From Gnetum montanum (lineage: Eukaryota; Streptophyta; Gnetopsida; Gnetales; Gnetaceae), in contig MNCI01019108.1 in assembly GCA_015680685.1 (NCBI GenBank), positions 744,996-773,745 on the forward strand: a stretch of 28,750 nucleotides of DNA. The letters run 5' to 3'. Below are positions 9,975 to 21,325 of this stretch, piece by piece. A model generated the notes under the pieces. That model saw only the letters and a list, made by a program, of their open reading frames with translations. It searched no databases and had not been told where the DNA came from. Both the position numbers and the translations under genes were made by a program. Each line of letters starts with the position of its first letter. Positions within the stretch are counted from its first letter, which is position 1.

Positions 9975-11144
9975 CTAAGTGAGCGGGAAAAATGTAAATG
10001 CATAGGCTAGTGCAATGTAAACAAAAGTAAAAAAATGCATGTCAAAGGGGTAGGTAGAAGGTAGGCAAGCATCAAGCACATTTTCAGCCAAGGGAGTGTC
10101 TTGGTCATGTAGTTGCTTCCTAACTAGGCATGGATTAGGGAGCATGAAAGGTTTAGAGTCCTCTGGGGGGTTTTCAGCTTCAACCACTTGTTTGGGTGTG
10201 TTAGCCTTAAGGGTTGCATTGGTTGTCATAGGTGTATCATTAAGAAACTCTTCTTCCAAAACTTGCACCATGTCTATGTCGTGGATAGTTGAAGAGGAAA
10301 TGTTATCACCATGGATGATAACTTGACCACCTTCGTATGGAAGGTGGATTTCTTGGTGGATGGGAGAGGAGATGGCCCTTAGTTGAGCTAGCTAGGGCCT
10401 GCCTAGAATCATGTTGAAACCTAGCATCTCCTCTATGACAGTGAAATCTGCGCTAGTGGGGAATTGCTCTCCCACTACAAAGGCTAAGTTTATTGTACCC
10501 TTGACCCTGACATGTGATCCATTGAAGGATTTTAGACATGTTGTTTTGGTTGGCCTAATTTCATCTGCTAGGCCTAGCTTGTCGATGATGGAGTACAGGA
10601 CTATGTTTGTTGCTACACCATTGTCATCATGCACTCTACGGATGGTGCACTGCCCAACACGAATGCTAATGGATAGTGGAGCTGTTGTGACTTCCCCTCA
10701 TTTGGGGTTGACTTTAACTGCATCATCATGGAAGGCTAAGGTATTTGAACCTAATCCTTGTGGTATGTGTTGCAAAATCGTTGCATGGATGGATTCTTCG
10801 TTTGTGGGGATGTCCTCTGTAATAGGAATGGATGCTAACGTTTGAGCCAAGGCTTCGCGGTGAGTGGCTGAAGTCATGACCAGGTTGTACAAACTCATTG
10901 TTGTGTTCTTCTGTTGTAGCACTTGTTTTACTTGGGCTAGTATAGCTATGAAGTCTATGTTGTTGGTCGTTGTGTTGGCTTTGACTTCCTCCGTGAAGCT
11001 TAAGAGGTAGACCTTTCGCAAGGGGGACTTATGCTTGGTTTTCTTGGGGGTAGGGGCCCCAGTGTTCAGTTGTTGTTTGCAAGTTGTGGCCTTTTCTTGG
11101 CCATGGGAGTTGAGAGGTGCTCGTTTGTCCTCTTGCGTTCCCAT
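9975..11144 (-). pseudogene. pro: Element C retropepsin (aspartic protease) region
   Basis: A minus-strand frame from about 11144 to 9975, broken by two in-frame stops, carries a Ty3/gypsy aspartic protease. HDDNGVATNIV (about 10618-10640) sits where D-D/S-G-S-A-x-N-I/V is expected, so the active-site triplet is altered to DNG. FTVIEEMLGFNMILGRP (10392-10442) fits the F-x-V...Y-N-x-I-L-G-R-P flap and C-terminal block. After a stop in place of the following W, LAQLRAISSPIHQEIHLPYE matches the L-R-A-V-P-S-x-L-H-Q-K-I-K-F-P-Y-E segment of plant gypsy polyproteins. It would mature Gag. No RT follows; the frame ends in an unrelated tail near 9975. The frame joins the gag region across a frameshift. 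Protease identity is firm, activity doubtful. Confidence 0.72.
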
Positions 11145-13375
11145 TTGGTGGGCCTACCCAAGTTGCTAGTGGGGTCAACCCTTGAATGAGGAGGGATCGA
11201 GATGTTGCCCACTGTCGGGCTTCGGGTAGGTGAGGGGCCGTCATGTTGTGGCACCTTGATGAAGAAAGGTTGCTTAGTGGTTTTTGTTGTCGCATCATGC
11301 CAGTTTAACGTCTTAGCAGACGAATCATGCCAGTTTAATGTCTTAGTAGATGAACGTTGTGGAGCCTTGGCCACAAAGGGTGTTGTGGGTGCCTAGGGTG
11401 GTACTTTGATAACAAAGGGAGGCCTCTTGTTTGTGGAGGCTGGGGGAATCCTTGGCTTGCTGGGAGGCACACGGATCATAAAAGGTTTTTGCACAGGTTT
11501 GGGCTTGCCACCTATGCTAATTGAGTTTATGACATAGGAGGCATCGTTTGCGTTGGATTGACTTGTCGTGTCAATCACTAGTTGGCCTTGTTCTATCATT
11601 CCCTATAGGTCATCTTGCAAGGCATGACAGTTGTTTGTACTATGACCAACCATTTGATGGTAATGATAGTATTGGTCCAATTTAAAATGTTGTGGGACTG
11701 AGGGCTCATTTGGTACTACTAAGGTGGGGTTCCTTATTAGCTCGTAGTACCTATCATGTCTTTGGCGGGTAATCTTCGACACATGTTTGTGTTGGATTTG
11801 CCCAGCTTTCAAGAGTTGCTCTAATAGTTGAGAGGGTTGCATCGGTAGTGGTGTATACTTTGAGTGGTCCTTGCATTGAAAGTTGGGCTTTGGTGTGGCC
11901 CCTCCCAATGTAGGTGAGTTGGCATCAAAGTTGGTGGCTTTGTTAGCTGGGGCTTTAGATTGCTTAGCTTTTGGATCCCAGTTGGTTGCTTTTGTGATTG
12001 CGACTACTGTTGCCTCGGTTGTTTTTTTTCTTGCCAGTATGTTGGTTTTTGTAGGCCACATAAGCTGGGTCATTGCTTGATTGTGCCGCCTCTTCTATGT
12101 CTTTAATTTGTACAAATGCCTGACTCAAAGTACAGGGTTCTAGATAATAAAGCTTTGATTTAATGAAGTCATTTGCGATCGCCTTAAGGATGGTAAGTAG
12201 ACATGTTTCAGGAATAGGTTCATGAAGTTCATTTAGGGCATTGCTCCATCTTTGGATAAACTTATGTGCTGGCTCTAAAGGCGCTTGTTTAATTTGAATC
12301 AAGCTATCTAACGTGGCTTCAAGTTTCAGATTGTACTTGAAACAAGTGACAAACTGATGCAAAAAATTCTCTAAAGAAGATATGGAGCTACGGGGTAAGG
12401 CTCGGTACTAGTCTAAGGCTCTTCCTATTAAGGACATAGCAAACACACGCAAAATTACATGGGGCCATGCTTGAAGCAAAAGACTTTCAGTTTGGAATGT
12501 CACTAGGTGGGCATTTGGGTCTCCCTCTCCATTGTACTTGGTCAGTTGAGGTAACGAGACTTCCTTTGGCAAGGTTAAGGGTGGAACTGAGGGGTCAATT
12601 GGGTCATCTTGATAGAAATCTAGTACTTTGACTTCCTCAGTGTTCAAAGTTTTAAGGCGTTTTAATTCCTCTGCCAAAGAGTGCATCATTTTTTGTGTGT
12701 CTGCCCATTCTTGGGCGGTAGGCAAACCAGTGCATTGAGCAGATTGTGGATGATAATGGTTTAATTTTTGCATTTTTTGTGGAAAGGAGGTTGTTGGATT
12801 GCCTGATGTTGTTGTGGTGAAACAACATTCAGAGATGGGATCGCAGGGTGTGGTATGCTGTAGTAAGTTGGTTGGTGTTGTTGAATAGTTGGTGAAGCCC
12901 ATTGCCCAACCACAGGTTGTGAGGTAACCCCCTAAACGTGTTGGGTTGGAGTAATTAATGGTGCTTTGTGGATATGCACCTGAGGTATGTAATGGGTGGA
13001 TGTGGAAGCTGGTATGACCGATGGCATTCCAATTACTTGAGGTTGAAAGATTGACTCTGCGTTGGTTTGGGGGGAAAGTCGTTGGGACTGTGCTTGTGGA
13101 GGAATGATGGAAGTAGATGCATCAGAATGAAAATTATTGGGTACAGAGAAGATAGGAATGGAAGTAGGTACCTCGTGTTGGGAAATTGGTGCTTGAGTGT
13201 TTGCGGATGAAGGAGGAAGAACAATTTCTTCCAGGAAAGGATGGAATAATGGGTTTGTGTAGGCATGGGGGCTAACGGTATGGTATGATTCTCCATGTTT
13301 AGATTGGGCTGCAAAGTCATCTTCTTCATCTTGAGGCTTTATGGGAGGTAGTTGTAAGGCTTGACTTCTAGCCAT
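11066..13375 (-). pseudogene. gag: Element C gag (broken)
   Basis: The start is ATG 13375 (MARSQALQLPPIKPQDEEDD), followed by a long Pro/Gln/Ser-rich N-terminal part. The Gag core lies at about 12550-11970 with LPQLTKYNGEGDPNAHLVTF, a stop where the W of W-Y is expected, then RALPRSSISSLENFLHQFV and a run to EEAAQSS. A degenerate zinc knuckle, YYHYHQMVGHSTNNCHALQD, follows near 11615-11675; the first Cys is replaced by Tyr or His. After it come four spaced copies of PFxIxVPP-like peptide and two copies of KTLNWHD. Two or three frameshifts and a few stops break the frame. It would form the particle. The domain fits the retrotransposon Gag family well. Confidence 0.78.
11300..11352 (-). repeat. 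30-bp in-frame repeat in element C gag
   Basis: CCAGTTTAACGTCTTAGCAG at 11300 recurs as CCAGTTTAATGTCTTAGTAG at 11330, period 30, giving KTLNWHD twice in the minus-strand frame. The first unit holds a CGTC/GACG stem. Both resemble the noncoding hairpin units at 9.3-9.9 kb. Confidence 0.7.
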
Positions 13376-13948
13376 GAGAAGTTGGGATATGAGTCTATGA
13401 TGGTGTTCAGAGAGTGGGATTATGTAAAATGCTGAAGGGATGAACTCACGACCTCCTTTGTGGACAAGTTCATAGTCTCATTTCGCTTCCCTTTCCACAC
13501 GATCGATAGGCAAGTTGGCTTGGATTTTTACACAAATGAAGTTATATTGTTTAGGGCTTAGTGTGGCTCGCTTTGGTTGGATTGTGGTATTAATCGTGTT
13601 AGGCATTGATGTAGAAGGTTGATCTCGATTCATATTCACAAATTGGGTTGTGAATGTTGCGGCTAACTTTGAAAATGAAAAAAAAAGAAAAAAGAAAAAA
13701 TAAAAAAAATGACTAAATATGCCGGTAGCAGGAAAATGAATAAGTGTAAAAATGAAAGAAAAAAAATGCTAAGTATGAAAATGCAGGGAAAAAAATGCTA
13801 AGTGTTAAAATTGCCAAAAATGGGCAACTCTAGCGCTACACTCGCTACGCTGGAGCTTGCTATGCTCTAAGAGCTTGTTATGCTCTCTAGAATATCTAGA
13901 GTTTTGACTAAGCGCTAATAGAAAATGTAGATAGAAATGGTTCAGGCC
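13376..13948 (-). other. Leader of element C
   Basis: This runs from the primer-binding site to the gag ATG. It holds an A-rich plus-strand run near 13676-13710, and an 18-bp tandem (GAGCTTGCTATGCTCTAA at 13853, then GAGCTTGTTATGCTCTCT at 13871). TCTAGA-ATA-TCTAGA (13886-13900) can form a hairpin. These lie where packaging and dimerisation signals are expected, but no function is shown. Confidence 0.55.
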
Positions 13949-13968
13949 CTCCTTCTAGCGCCAAAAAC
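13949..13968 (-). promoter_or_regulatory. Primer-binding site candidate of element C
   Basis: On the minus strand the sequence after the LTR CA is GTTTT then TGGCGCTAGAAGGAGGG. TGG at the start is the rule for a site that pairs with the CCA end of a tRNA, and TGGCGC starts are common in plant gypsy elements. I cannot name the tRNA. Confidence 0.6.
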
Positions 13969-15486
13969 TGTACTAACCTAAATCGTCGGTGTAAGGTTGG
14001 AATGGAAACAGACACTGAGAGATCATCGGGCAGCCACAGCTGACCCTACCTTCACTTGAAGGTAAGTTGGAAAAGGGAATGAAGGCAGAGTGCCTTAGAT
14101 GATCTGCACGCAAATCAACTAAGGACTTCCTCGAGCGTAAGCTATGGCTAGCGCTGGGATTATCGTAAACGAGATTTAAACGAAATGCAAACAGCGATAC
14201 AAAATGTAAACAGAGCGTACTGAATTATAAATAATGCATAAACAGAGCTATATTGTAAAAAAACCATAAAACAAAGTAAATAATATAAATGGAAGGCAAT
14301 AATAAGATTGTATTATATTGTTTTTTTTTAAAAACATGTGCACCGGTCAAAGCGTAGTTGCATACATGTGGATGGCAAGTCAAAAGCCTAGCCCCGGGAT
14401 GATATGATGTGATGATGTGATGTGATGAACATGAAAAATTCTTAGATGCCAACAATCAAGTGTGATGAGTGCCCAAGGATTGCAGGTTCTGTCCTCTCTC
14501 AGAATTGCTAATCTCTCCAATTTTTGCTTCCTTGTTTTTTGCCTCTTCCAATCTCTTCTCCCCTTCCAGTTTATGTGAATTGATAGGGTATTTATAGGGT
14601 TGGGCTAGGCTTGGGCAGTTGCATTCTTTGACTAGGTTCAATGTATCTATGTTGGATAGTTGGCATGAGTTGGATGTGTGCTGGATATTTTCCTTCTTTG
14701 ACCAGATTCAATGTATTTGTGTTTGGATAGTTGTGCATGAGTTGGATGTGTGTTGGATAGTTGCATTCTTTGACCAGGTACATTGCATTTTACAATTTAT
14801 GGGTTATTCAAGCCCATGAAAGTACATTTAATTTAGACCATGAGGGCTTGACATTCCCACAAATGGGGATTTATAATGAAATGTACAACAAGAGAAATTT
14901 GACTGCCCAGCGTGACCTGTAGTGTGACCTGTAATGTGACCTCTAAAACTTGCAATTTTGAGCTGAAATCTAGAATTTCTGAAGGTTGGGACCCATAGTT
15001 ATCAATAGTGAACCCTAAAGATGACTTACACCCTTGAAATCAAGTCATTTTGGCTCAGTTTTGGGGCTCTAAAAGTTGGTGACGCTGATCCTTACGCTGT
15101 GCAACGTCTGAAAAAGTAACCCCAGCGTCACCAAGTCAAAATGGCATATTTGAGGCCTAAATCTTGATTTTCTAGAGACTGGGAATTGCTGGGGACCTTG
15201 CAAAGGTCATGGGGGGTCCTTGTACTTGATTTCGGCATGTTTTGACTCAATTTCGGGGCTCCAAAAGTTGGTAACGCTGATCCTTACGCTGTGCAGCGTA
15301 AGCATAGTGTACTTAGCCAAAATTGCACTTTTTGACCTTGAAACTGATGATTCTTGACATTGACACTTGCCTTCATGATCTGTGGGCCCCAAGGGGACCT
15401 TTCTTGCTCCATGGTGGGCTTCTTGAAGTCATTTTAGAGGCTCTGAAGTTGTCTGGAAGTGTTGCTTAAATTTTTGTGGTGTTTCA
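13969..15486 (-). mobile_element. 5' LTR of element C
   Basis: It is the partner of 6664-8183, with one or two small indels and scattered transitions. It keeps the internal duplication (GTTGGT at 15075 and 15267). TTACGCTG-TG-CAGCGTAA (15284-15301) is a perfect hairpin here but has lost one C in the 3' LTR copy. Its TATAAATA is at 14596-14589 on the minus strand. Confidence 0.88.
14589..14596 (-). promoter_or_regulatory. TATA box in 5' LTR of element C
   Basis: TATAAATA on the minus strand, in a CCCTATAAATACCC context, sits about 890 bp from the LTR start. It would drive the gag-pro transcript. Confidence 0.55.
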
Positions 15487-17079
15487 TATGGGATAGTTGC
15501 ATCAAGCAACTAAATATAAACAACATTTCCAAATTTGAAGGTGGAAATAATGTAGATTCATAGTACTATATCCAAGCCTTCCATGATGCCTATGCCCTTA
15601 AAACATTGAGAATGATTAGCAGAAGTTAAAGTTATTTCGCAAACACTCATCAAGGAAGTAAAGAGCTGGTATTAGTCCTTAGAACCAGAATCTATCAGAA
15701 GATGGAGTACCATGCTAGAGCTTTTTAATGACAAGTATTAAAACTATTCCAAAGTATCCAGTTTAAGAAAATAAATTCAAAGATGGAAGCAAGGGACATA
15801 TGAATCCCTTAACATGGCAATGGGTAGATATTATTCATTACTACATAGATTCTCATGCCATGGATTTTTCTAAAGGGAATAACTTATACATATCATTGAT
15901 GGATTAAGGAACAAGACTAGAGAAACTCTTGAGGTATATGCCCAAGGTAGGTTATCTGAAATGATAGCCCATCAAATTCAACAACTCATTGACTAGGTAC
16001 CAAAATAGGAAGAAGAATTAAAGAAAAGAGAATAAAAAAAGGAGCACAATCAAGATCCCATAATGAGGAAAAGAGATGTGATGATGTGCAAGAGATAAGA
16101 AGAGGAAACTTTGGAGGATGCCATTCAAAAGAAGACTCTACCCATCCAAAAATTAGTCAATGATATTGCATCAAAGGTAGAGAAAATGTAGGATTCCATG
16201 GATGAAAAATTTGCTACTGGACTTAAGATAGTAGAGGAAAAGGCTAAATAAGCTTTGAGAAAAACAAAGAAAGGAAGAAAGGAAGGCATAACAAATGAAA
16301 GAACTACAGATATAAAGGAAAAGTTATTCAATTAAAGAATTAACAAACTTCAGTTCAGAAGATGAAGAAGGATGGAAAGTGTGCCAATATGAACATTCTA
16401 AGAATGTTGCCCTCAGATGGTCCACTTGTAAGAATTTGGGGCATACATGATTAACCCAAGATTTTTCAAGAAGCAAATGCCAAGATGATTACCTTACCCA
16501 CAAGGTAACTTCTAAAAACCTTTTCAATCATGATATTATTCAAGAGGAGCCTACCCTCAACCACAGGAGCAATACTAGTAATAGTGGCAACAACCACAAG
16601 TGTGGGGGATGCCATCACCAAGGTAGCAATATCCATATAGGCAACTAGATCCTTATGGATATTACATTCAATGTCCAATCTCTTCGAGAAATGCTTTAGT
16701 CCATAGATTTTCTCACTATTATCCACTAGAATATCATAGACCCACTACTTTTCAAATGAATCTTAATTCTTATGCATACCAACCAATAGCTAGTTCACTA
16801 ATCCCAACTCCTAACTCTCTACCACCAGTGCCACCACTAGTTATGAAAGGAGAATTGCTAACACAACCATAATAAAAGAGTGCTACTGGGGTAGTTAATA
16901 CACAAGAGGATGTGACAATCAATGAAGCTAGATCCTAGAAATGCTCATTTTCAAAACAAGTTTAGAAAGGATTGAAAGGATGGGAACATCACCTACAACC
17001 ACATCATCTATACATACTCCTTAAGGGAACACTACGATTCCACACTCTATGAGTTAGAACCTAACCATTGTCATGCTTA
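15487..17079 (+). pseudogene. gag: Element B gag, core and 3' part (broken)
   Basis: Right after element C the Gag core resumes. FEGGNNVDS and YYIQAFHDAYALKT appear near 15520-15610. KSWY, a stop, then SLEPESIRRWSTMLELFNDK (15661 onward) match the W-Y-x-S-L-x-P-x-S-I-x-x-W block of plant gypsy Gag. TRETLEVYAQGRLSEMIAHQ near 15915-15975 fits the core end. A degenerate knuckle, CKNLGHT, lies near 16421-16450. The stretch 16460-17079 is a low-complexity linker rich in Asn, His and Thr with many stops. The two gag parts are separated by element C and should be read as one ancestral gene. Stops in every frame make it dead. Confidence 0.7.
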
Positions 17080-17560
17080 CTTAAACTGTAAAACATTGAA
17101 TTAAGATAGGAGCACTTCCCAAGAAGAAAATAGATCCTAGAAGCCCATTAGTATATGTCCAGATAGCAGGACATAAACCTTGCAAGACTTGACTAGATTT
17201 TGGATCAAAAATAAATCTAATTTCATAAGACATGTAGAAATCTTGGAACCTTCTTCCACTGAATAAAAGCAACATTCGACTAGAGGCTGCAAATTAGTCA
17301 ATCATTATTTCACTTGGACAAGTAGACGATGTTATTACCACCATAAGTGGCTAGTCTTATCTTATTAATTTCTTAGTTATACATGTGGGAAAAAATAAGG
17401 GAGAATTTCTTATAATTATGATAAGGGCATGGCTTATGACTATGGACACTAAGCTAAGAATTAGAGACTTGTCCTTGAAAATTTCCAAGGAAGATAAAGC
17501 TAGAATCATATAGAGATGTTGAGTTTCATGTATCGCATACATCAATAGTAGGTGCAATTA
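17080..17560 (+). pseudogene. pro: Element B retropepsin region
   Basis: PLVYVQIAGHKPCKT, a stop, then LDFGSKINLIS (17193 onward) match the P-L-V-x-V-x-I-x-G...L-L-D-S-G-S/A-x-x-N-L-I/M-S core of Ty3/gypsy proteases. The catalytic D-S-G reads D-F-G. VGKNKGEFLIIMIRAW downstream is consistent with the C-terminal half. Stops interrupt the frame. The following 290 bp to about 17850 form an unrecognised linker. Confidence 0.65.
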
Positions 17561-17849
17561 TGTGTAGAAAGTATGGGCTATAAAATAAGGAACCAATACA
17601 ACATGCAATCAATGTATAGAAGATATGTGTGTGCAAAAATGTCTATATGCAATAGTTACCAAACATGAAAGCACCCAATGGATGATTACTAAAGAAGAGA
17701 CAAAGTATGACATGTGCATGGAACCATTGAATAAAATCACAAGCGCCCATGTTGAAGAAAATGATAGGTTAGAATAGTTAAGAAGAAGACAACCCTATGT
17801 ACAATCACATCAAGAAGAAGACATCAAATGGGGATAGTTAGAGATCCTA

Positions 17850-19380
17850 GATAAGTATGACCTAGAACCTTTAGAATTGAAAGCCCTACCAAACATACTA
17901 GAGTATGTCTTTCTAAATAACTAAAAATTAGTAATTATCAATTCTCATATTAATAAAGAACAAAAAAGGAGATTATTGGAAGTGGTAAATAAATGGTCGA
18001 TAGCATTCGCATGGTCTTATGAAGAAATAATGGAAATAGATCCACATATATGCCAGCATCATATTTATACAAATCTAGCTATCAAACCATGTTGCTAGCC
18101 TTAAAAAAGGTTAAACCCAAAGCTCAAAGAAGTTGTTAAACAAGAGTTGGAAAAATTGTTGAAAGTAGGGTTCATCTATCCTATAGCAGATAGTGAGTGG
18201 GTCAATCCCTTAGTCATTGTTCCAAAGAAAGGTGGAAAATGGAGGATTTGTATTGACTTTCAATTGTTGAATTTAGCAACATTTAAGGATCACTTTTCCT
18301 TATCATTCATCGACTAAGTCCTTGATACTATTGTAGGTCATTAGAACTATAGTTTCTTTAATGGGTACAGTGGATATAACCAAATTTACATTATACAAAA
18401 AGATCAAGAGAAGACTACATTCACCACTCTATGGGGAACATTTTCCTACAAGAAAATTTCTTTTAGCTTATATTATGCTCTTACTATCTTTCAAAGGCTT
18501 GTACTAAGCATCTTCCAAAAATATATTGGCAATGGAGTGGAAGTATTCATGGATAAAATTTCACATATGGGCTAAATTTCAAATAAGCCTTGGACTAACT
18601 AGAGCATGTACTAAAAAGATATGTTGAGACTAATCTAAATCTCAATTGGTAGAAAAGTCACTTAATGGTCCAAGATGATATTGTTCTAGAACATAGAATA
18701 TTTCAAAAGGAAATAGGGGTAGATCCTGATAAGATAAGAGTCATTCAAAACATCACCTAGTGGTCACAAATTGTTAAGAATGTTAGATCATTCCTTGGCC
18801 ATACAGGATATTATAGAAGATTTATTGAAAATTTTTCCAAAATTATAAAATCACTAGTAGAACTTATGAAGAAAGATGCATCATTCCAATGGATAGAATA
18901 GTGTGAGAAGGCATTTGAAACATTAAAATAAAAGCTGATCAAAACACCAATCCTTTGAGCACCAAATTGTTCTAAGCCCTTCCACATTATGATAGGTGAT
19001 TTAAACTATGCATTAGGAGTAGCAGTCACTCATCTAGATGATCAAAAAAGACCATATTACATACACTATGCCAATCAAAGCATCACAAGGCACAACTTAA
19101 TTACACCACTATAGAAAAAGAGCATGTAGCTACGGTGTACACACTGAAGTTTAGACATTATGTGCTTAGATATCGTATTTATATCCACACAGATCATAGT
19201 AATATTAGATTCCTGATGAATAAACCAGTGGTTAGTGCAAGGATGATAAGATGACTCATGATATTACAAGAATTCAACATCATCATGATAGAAAAAAAGA
19301 ACACTGAAAATGTTGTAGCTGATCATTTTTCAAGACTAAGATGGAAACCATAAGAATAGGAAGAACCATTTAGACCAATT
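17850..19380 (+). pseudogene. pol: Element B reverse transcriptase and RNase H
   Basis: The region begins with ELKALPNILEYVFL and KEQKRRLLEVVNKWSIAFAW, the segment that precedes RT in Tat/Athila elements. RT follows with RLNPKLKEVVKQELEKLL and GGKWRICIDF (18231-18260). FFNGYSGYNQI (18354-18386) is F-x-D-x-x-S-G-Y-x-Q-I with the Asp changed to Asn. VFMDKI (18543-18560) is x-M-D-D with the second Asp changed to Lys. RNase H shows CEKAFETLK and SKPFHIMIGDLNYALGVAVT near 18900-19030. HTDHSNIRFLMNKP (about 19187-19230) and ENVVADHFSRL (about 19309-19340) follow. Anchors in PR and RT share frame 3; RNase H shifts. Loss of catalytic Asp and several stops mean no activity. Confidence 0.82.
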
Positions 19381-19589
19381 TCCCAATGAAAATTTATTTA
19401 CAAGAACAACAATGGCTATCAACTCAATAGAAAATTCATGGATTACTGATTACATGACTTACTTAACTATACAAGAGCTTCCTGTTGAGTGGAACAAGAA
19501 ACAAAAGAAATAGTTCCTCCATTGAGTTAAATGATATATGGAAATTAATGAAAATATGTATAAGATATGTGTCAATGGACTAGTAAGAT

Positions 19590-20600
19590 GATGCATTCTA
19601 GAAGAGAACCAACAAAGAACTCCACAAGATGCACATGAAGGACCCTATGGTGATCACTACGTAGGATGCAGAACAACATTGAAGTTGATGATGGTAGGTT
19701 AATTTTGGCCTACCATTTTCAAGAATGCACACTAATTCACCTAATATTGTGAAAAATGTCAATGTGATAAGGAAATAACAATAAAAAACGAAGATCCTCA
19801 ACAATGGATACAACCATTGGAATGATTTGATATTTGGGTAATTGATATTATAGGATCCATCATGCTATTTTTCAATGGGAAATCATACATTATAGTGATA
19901 GTTGATTATGTAAAAAGTGGGAAAAAGTATTTGTAGTTAAAGATTACATAGCCAAAACAACTACTAAGTTCTTTTAACAACACATGGTGAATAGATTTGG
20001 AGTGTCACACATACTCATATCAGACAACAAGACTCATTGCATAAGAGCTACATTTAAAAGATAATGAAACAAATTGAGGTGAATCACAAATTGACTATAT
20101 CATACCACCCCCAAGAAAATGGTAAAGCAAGAGTAACTAACCATGAAACCACAAGAATATTAACTAGAGCAATTAGTCAATTTAGAAAGGATTGGAGCAC
20201 TAAGCTGAATGATGCACTATGGACATATAGATCCACATGAAAACCTCTAATAGGATCATCTCCCTATGAATTATTCTATGGAAAATGCCCTACACTACCA
20301 ATCGAAGCAGAGCTACAAACCTTAGCTATTGCTAGTGTGCTTAACTTGGATCTAAACTTAGCTAGAAAAGAATGTCTCATGAATCTTAACCTTCTAGATG
20401 AAAATAGACTTGTAGCTTTGATGAGGAATGAGGTACATAAGAAATATTCTAAATGTAGGCATGATTCAAAAAAAAAGGACAAGTATCAATTCAACCATAT
20501 GATAAAGTCCTCTATTACAATCCTAATCATGTTCCACAAAAGACTATGTTCCAAAACTTATGGAAAGAACCCTATATCGTTCATGCAACATATTGGTTAG
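19590..20600 (+). pseudogene. int: Element B integrase
   Basis: The HHCC zinc finger reads HEGPYGDHYVGCRTTLKLMM and then YCEKCQCDKE (19634 to about 19775). The core has WVIDIIG (about 19836-19856), FGVSHILISDNKTH (about 19996-20037) and YHPQENGKARVTN (20103 onward). The last reads A-R where Y-H-P-Q-x-N-G-Q-A-E-x-x-N expects the catalytic Glu. PYELFYGKCPTLPIE near 20262-20306 is the G-P-F-x-L-V/I-Y-G block of the C-terminal side. The tail continues as one frame to the stop at 20598-20600. At least three frame changes and several stops are present. Integration chemistry is not possible from this copy. Confidence 0.8.
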
Positions 20601-20764
20601 ACACCATGTAGATCTATCACCTAACCAATCCACAAAAGCTAATTTTTGTCAATATTCAATAAGTCAAAACATATCATGATTCTTCCTACTCTTTTATGGA
20701 CTCTATCCTATCCACCAAGTGAACAACCACCTGTTAGATATCCCAAATAATCACCTCTTAGAAT

Positions 20765-20777
20765 AGTCATGGGGGTA
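20765..20777 (+). promoter_or_regulatory. Internal PPT-like motif of element B
   Basis: AGTCATGGGGGTA, identical to the terminal PPT of element A (606-618) and to 14-26, lies 165 bp after the integrase stop. Element B's own terminal PPT (25491-25503) differs by one base. It may act as an internal plus-strand primer or be a remnant of an older 3' end. TATCAA-AC-TTGATA follows directly and can form a small hairpin. Confidence 0.5.
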
Positions 20778-21325
20778 TCAAACTTGATACTTAGGCATGA
20801 ATTTTTCTTCTAACATTTTTTTATTTTTTATATTTTTCTATTCCTTTTTATCTTTTTAATTTCTTATATTCTTTCTCCATTATTTTATATTTTTTTATTT
20901 CTTGAATCATTTTGCATCATTTTTTTGTATATATTTTTGTTCATTTTTCTAATAAAATGTCAAGAAACAAGACAAGATGTAATTTGAATAATGTGAATAT
21001 TTCTCTATAGTATCAAATCATTAGAAGAATGATTCCATATATAGTGAGACCACATTATCCAAACACTCATTTGTAATAATAAGAGGTTCTTACCATGGCC
21101 ATAATGATATTCTTTCTACAATAAAACTAAAATAAACTTGTGATTCATTATGCCTATGTAAAAAAGTGACGAATCAAGTGGGAATGAAAATGGTGTGACA
21201 TCAAGGGGATTTGTGGATTCTCTAAGGCTACCACTATAAGTTTTATCCTAATGTTAAGTTGTATTATTTACTTGAGTTTTAAAGAAAAATAGAAGTATGT
21301 CTAAAATAAGTGCTACCTTACCATG

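Larger units (their letters stand above)
6664..15486 (-). mobile_element. Element C: non-autonomous gag-pro LTR retrotransposon
   Basis: Two direct repeats, 6664-8183 and 13969-15486, start TGTACT and end TTTCA on the plus strand. The flanks are TAAGG (6659-6663) and TATGG (15487-15491), a 5-bp target duplication with one mismatch. The coding strand is minus: primer-binding site at about 13949-13964, leader, gag, retropepsin, a 3' noncoding region, and the PPT beside 8183. I searched the interior for RT (SGYxQ, xMDD), RNase H and integrase (HHCC, DDE) motifs and saw none. It resembles terminal-repeat elements that carry only gag, such as the TR-GAG class, but with a protease as well. The LTRs differ mainly by C/T and G/A transitions. 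Confidence 0.85.

Noticed and set aside
10096-10845. Plus-strand open frames of 76 and 144 residues
   Set aside because: They are antisense to the gag-pro frames, which carry clear domain motifs.
16125-17557. Minus-strand open frames of 60-86 residues
   Set aside because: They are shadows opposite the decayed gag and protease of element B.
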